This document shows, piece by piece, positions 6,643 through 6,693 of a stretch of DNA of 6,693 nt. The stretch spans positions 1-6,693 of the forward strand of contig JAJFMG010000145.1 of assembly GCA_021772295.1 (NCBI GenBank), given 5' to 3'. The notes under the pieces are model-generated. The model was not told where the DNA came from. It was given only the letters and a program-made list of their open reading frames with translations, and did no database searches. Source of the DNA: Chlamydiota bacterium (GTDB lineage Bacteria; Chlamydiota; Chlamydiia; Chlamydiales; Simkaniaceae). Positions within the stretch are counted from its first letter, which is position 1. Each line of letters begins with the position of its first letter. The translations under genes were made by a program, and so were the position numbers.

Positions 6643-6693
6643 TCAGAGTAAGGTAAATACTTTTTGAGTTTTTTTTAAATTATCGGCGGTTGC
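6643..6693 (-). CDS. Possible C-terminal end of an unidentified minus-strand gene (partial)
   Basis: On the minus strand one frame is open from the window edge for 16 codons, ending in TGA at 6645-6643; its translation is ATADNLKKTQKVFTLL. The other two minus-strand frames are closed within the first few codons, and the edge is locally richer in G and C than the intergenic DNA. It is far too short to identify or to be sure it is coding. If real, it is the gene upstream of ytgA in the same direction, with no obvious terminator between them. Confidence 0.25.
   Translation of the reverse strand, partial: ATADNLKKTQKVFTLL

Noticed and set aside
6603..6656. 17-codon plus-strand TTG-start ORF after the possible rightward promoter
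   Set aside because: The start is about 18 nt from the GAGG motif, the codon is a rare start, and the frame closes at once.

Overview
The window is AT-rich bacterial DNA from a member of the Chlamydiae. All six long genes lie on the minus strand. In order of transcription they are ytgA, ytgB, ytgCR, ytgD, dxr and rseP. From memory, this is the C. trachomatis gene order CT067-CT072. The fusion of a metal permease to a DtxR-type repressor (YtgCR) is a chlamydial hallmark. Divergence from the remembered C. trachomatis proteins suggests an environmental family (Parachlamydia, Protochlamydia, Rhabdochlamydia or Simkania type), but the exact lineage cannot be fixed by eye.

Right edge, 6355-6693: a 288-base intergenic stretch plus what may be the last codons of another minus-strand gene (6643-6693). 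It holds the likely ytgA promoter with a perfect 12-bp palindrome where the -35 box should be, which makes it a candidate operator for the repressor encoded in the operon.

Centre, 2269-6354: a tightly packed metal (iron/manganese) ABC importer operon. YtgA is the extracytoplasmic binding protein, YtgB the ATPase, and the YtgC part of YtgCR together with YtgD forms the membrane channel. The C-terminal third of YtgCR is a winged-helix, metal-sensing DtxR/MntR-like repressor. Junctions are an 11-nt overlap, a 6-nt gap and a 1-nt TAATG overlap, as expected for one polycistronic mRNA.

Left part, 6-2261: dxr, the second enzyme of the MEP isoprenoid pathway, preceded by a near-consensus promoter (TTGACA-17-TATTAT) that overlaps a 22-bp dyad at the ytgD stop. 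The dxr-rseP pair can therefore probably be transcribed independently of ytg. The rseP-like gene ends in a stop codon at 6-8 after only 340 codons. It has the HELGH half of the site-2 protease active site but not the C-terminal LDG half, so it is truncated or frameshifted.

The most interesting points are the permease-repressor fusion with an MntR-like glutamate at a metal-ligand position, the candidate operator, the private dxr promoter with its dyad, and the shortened RseP.
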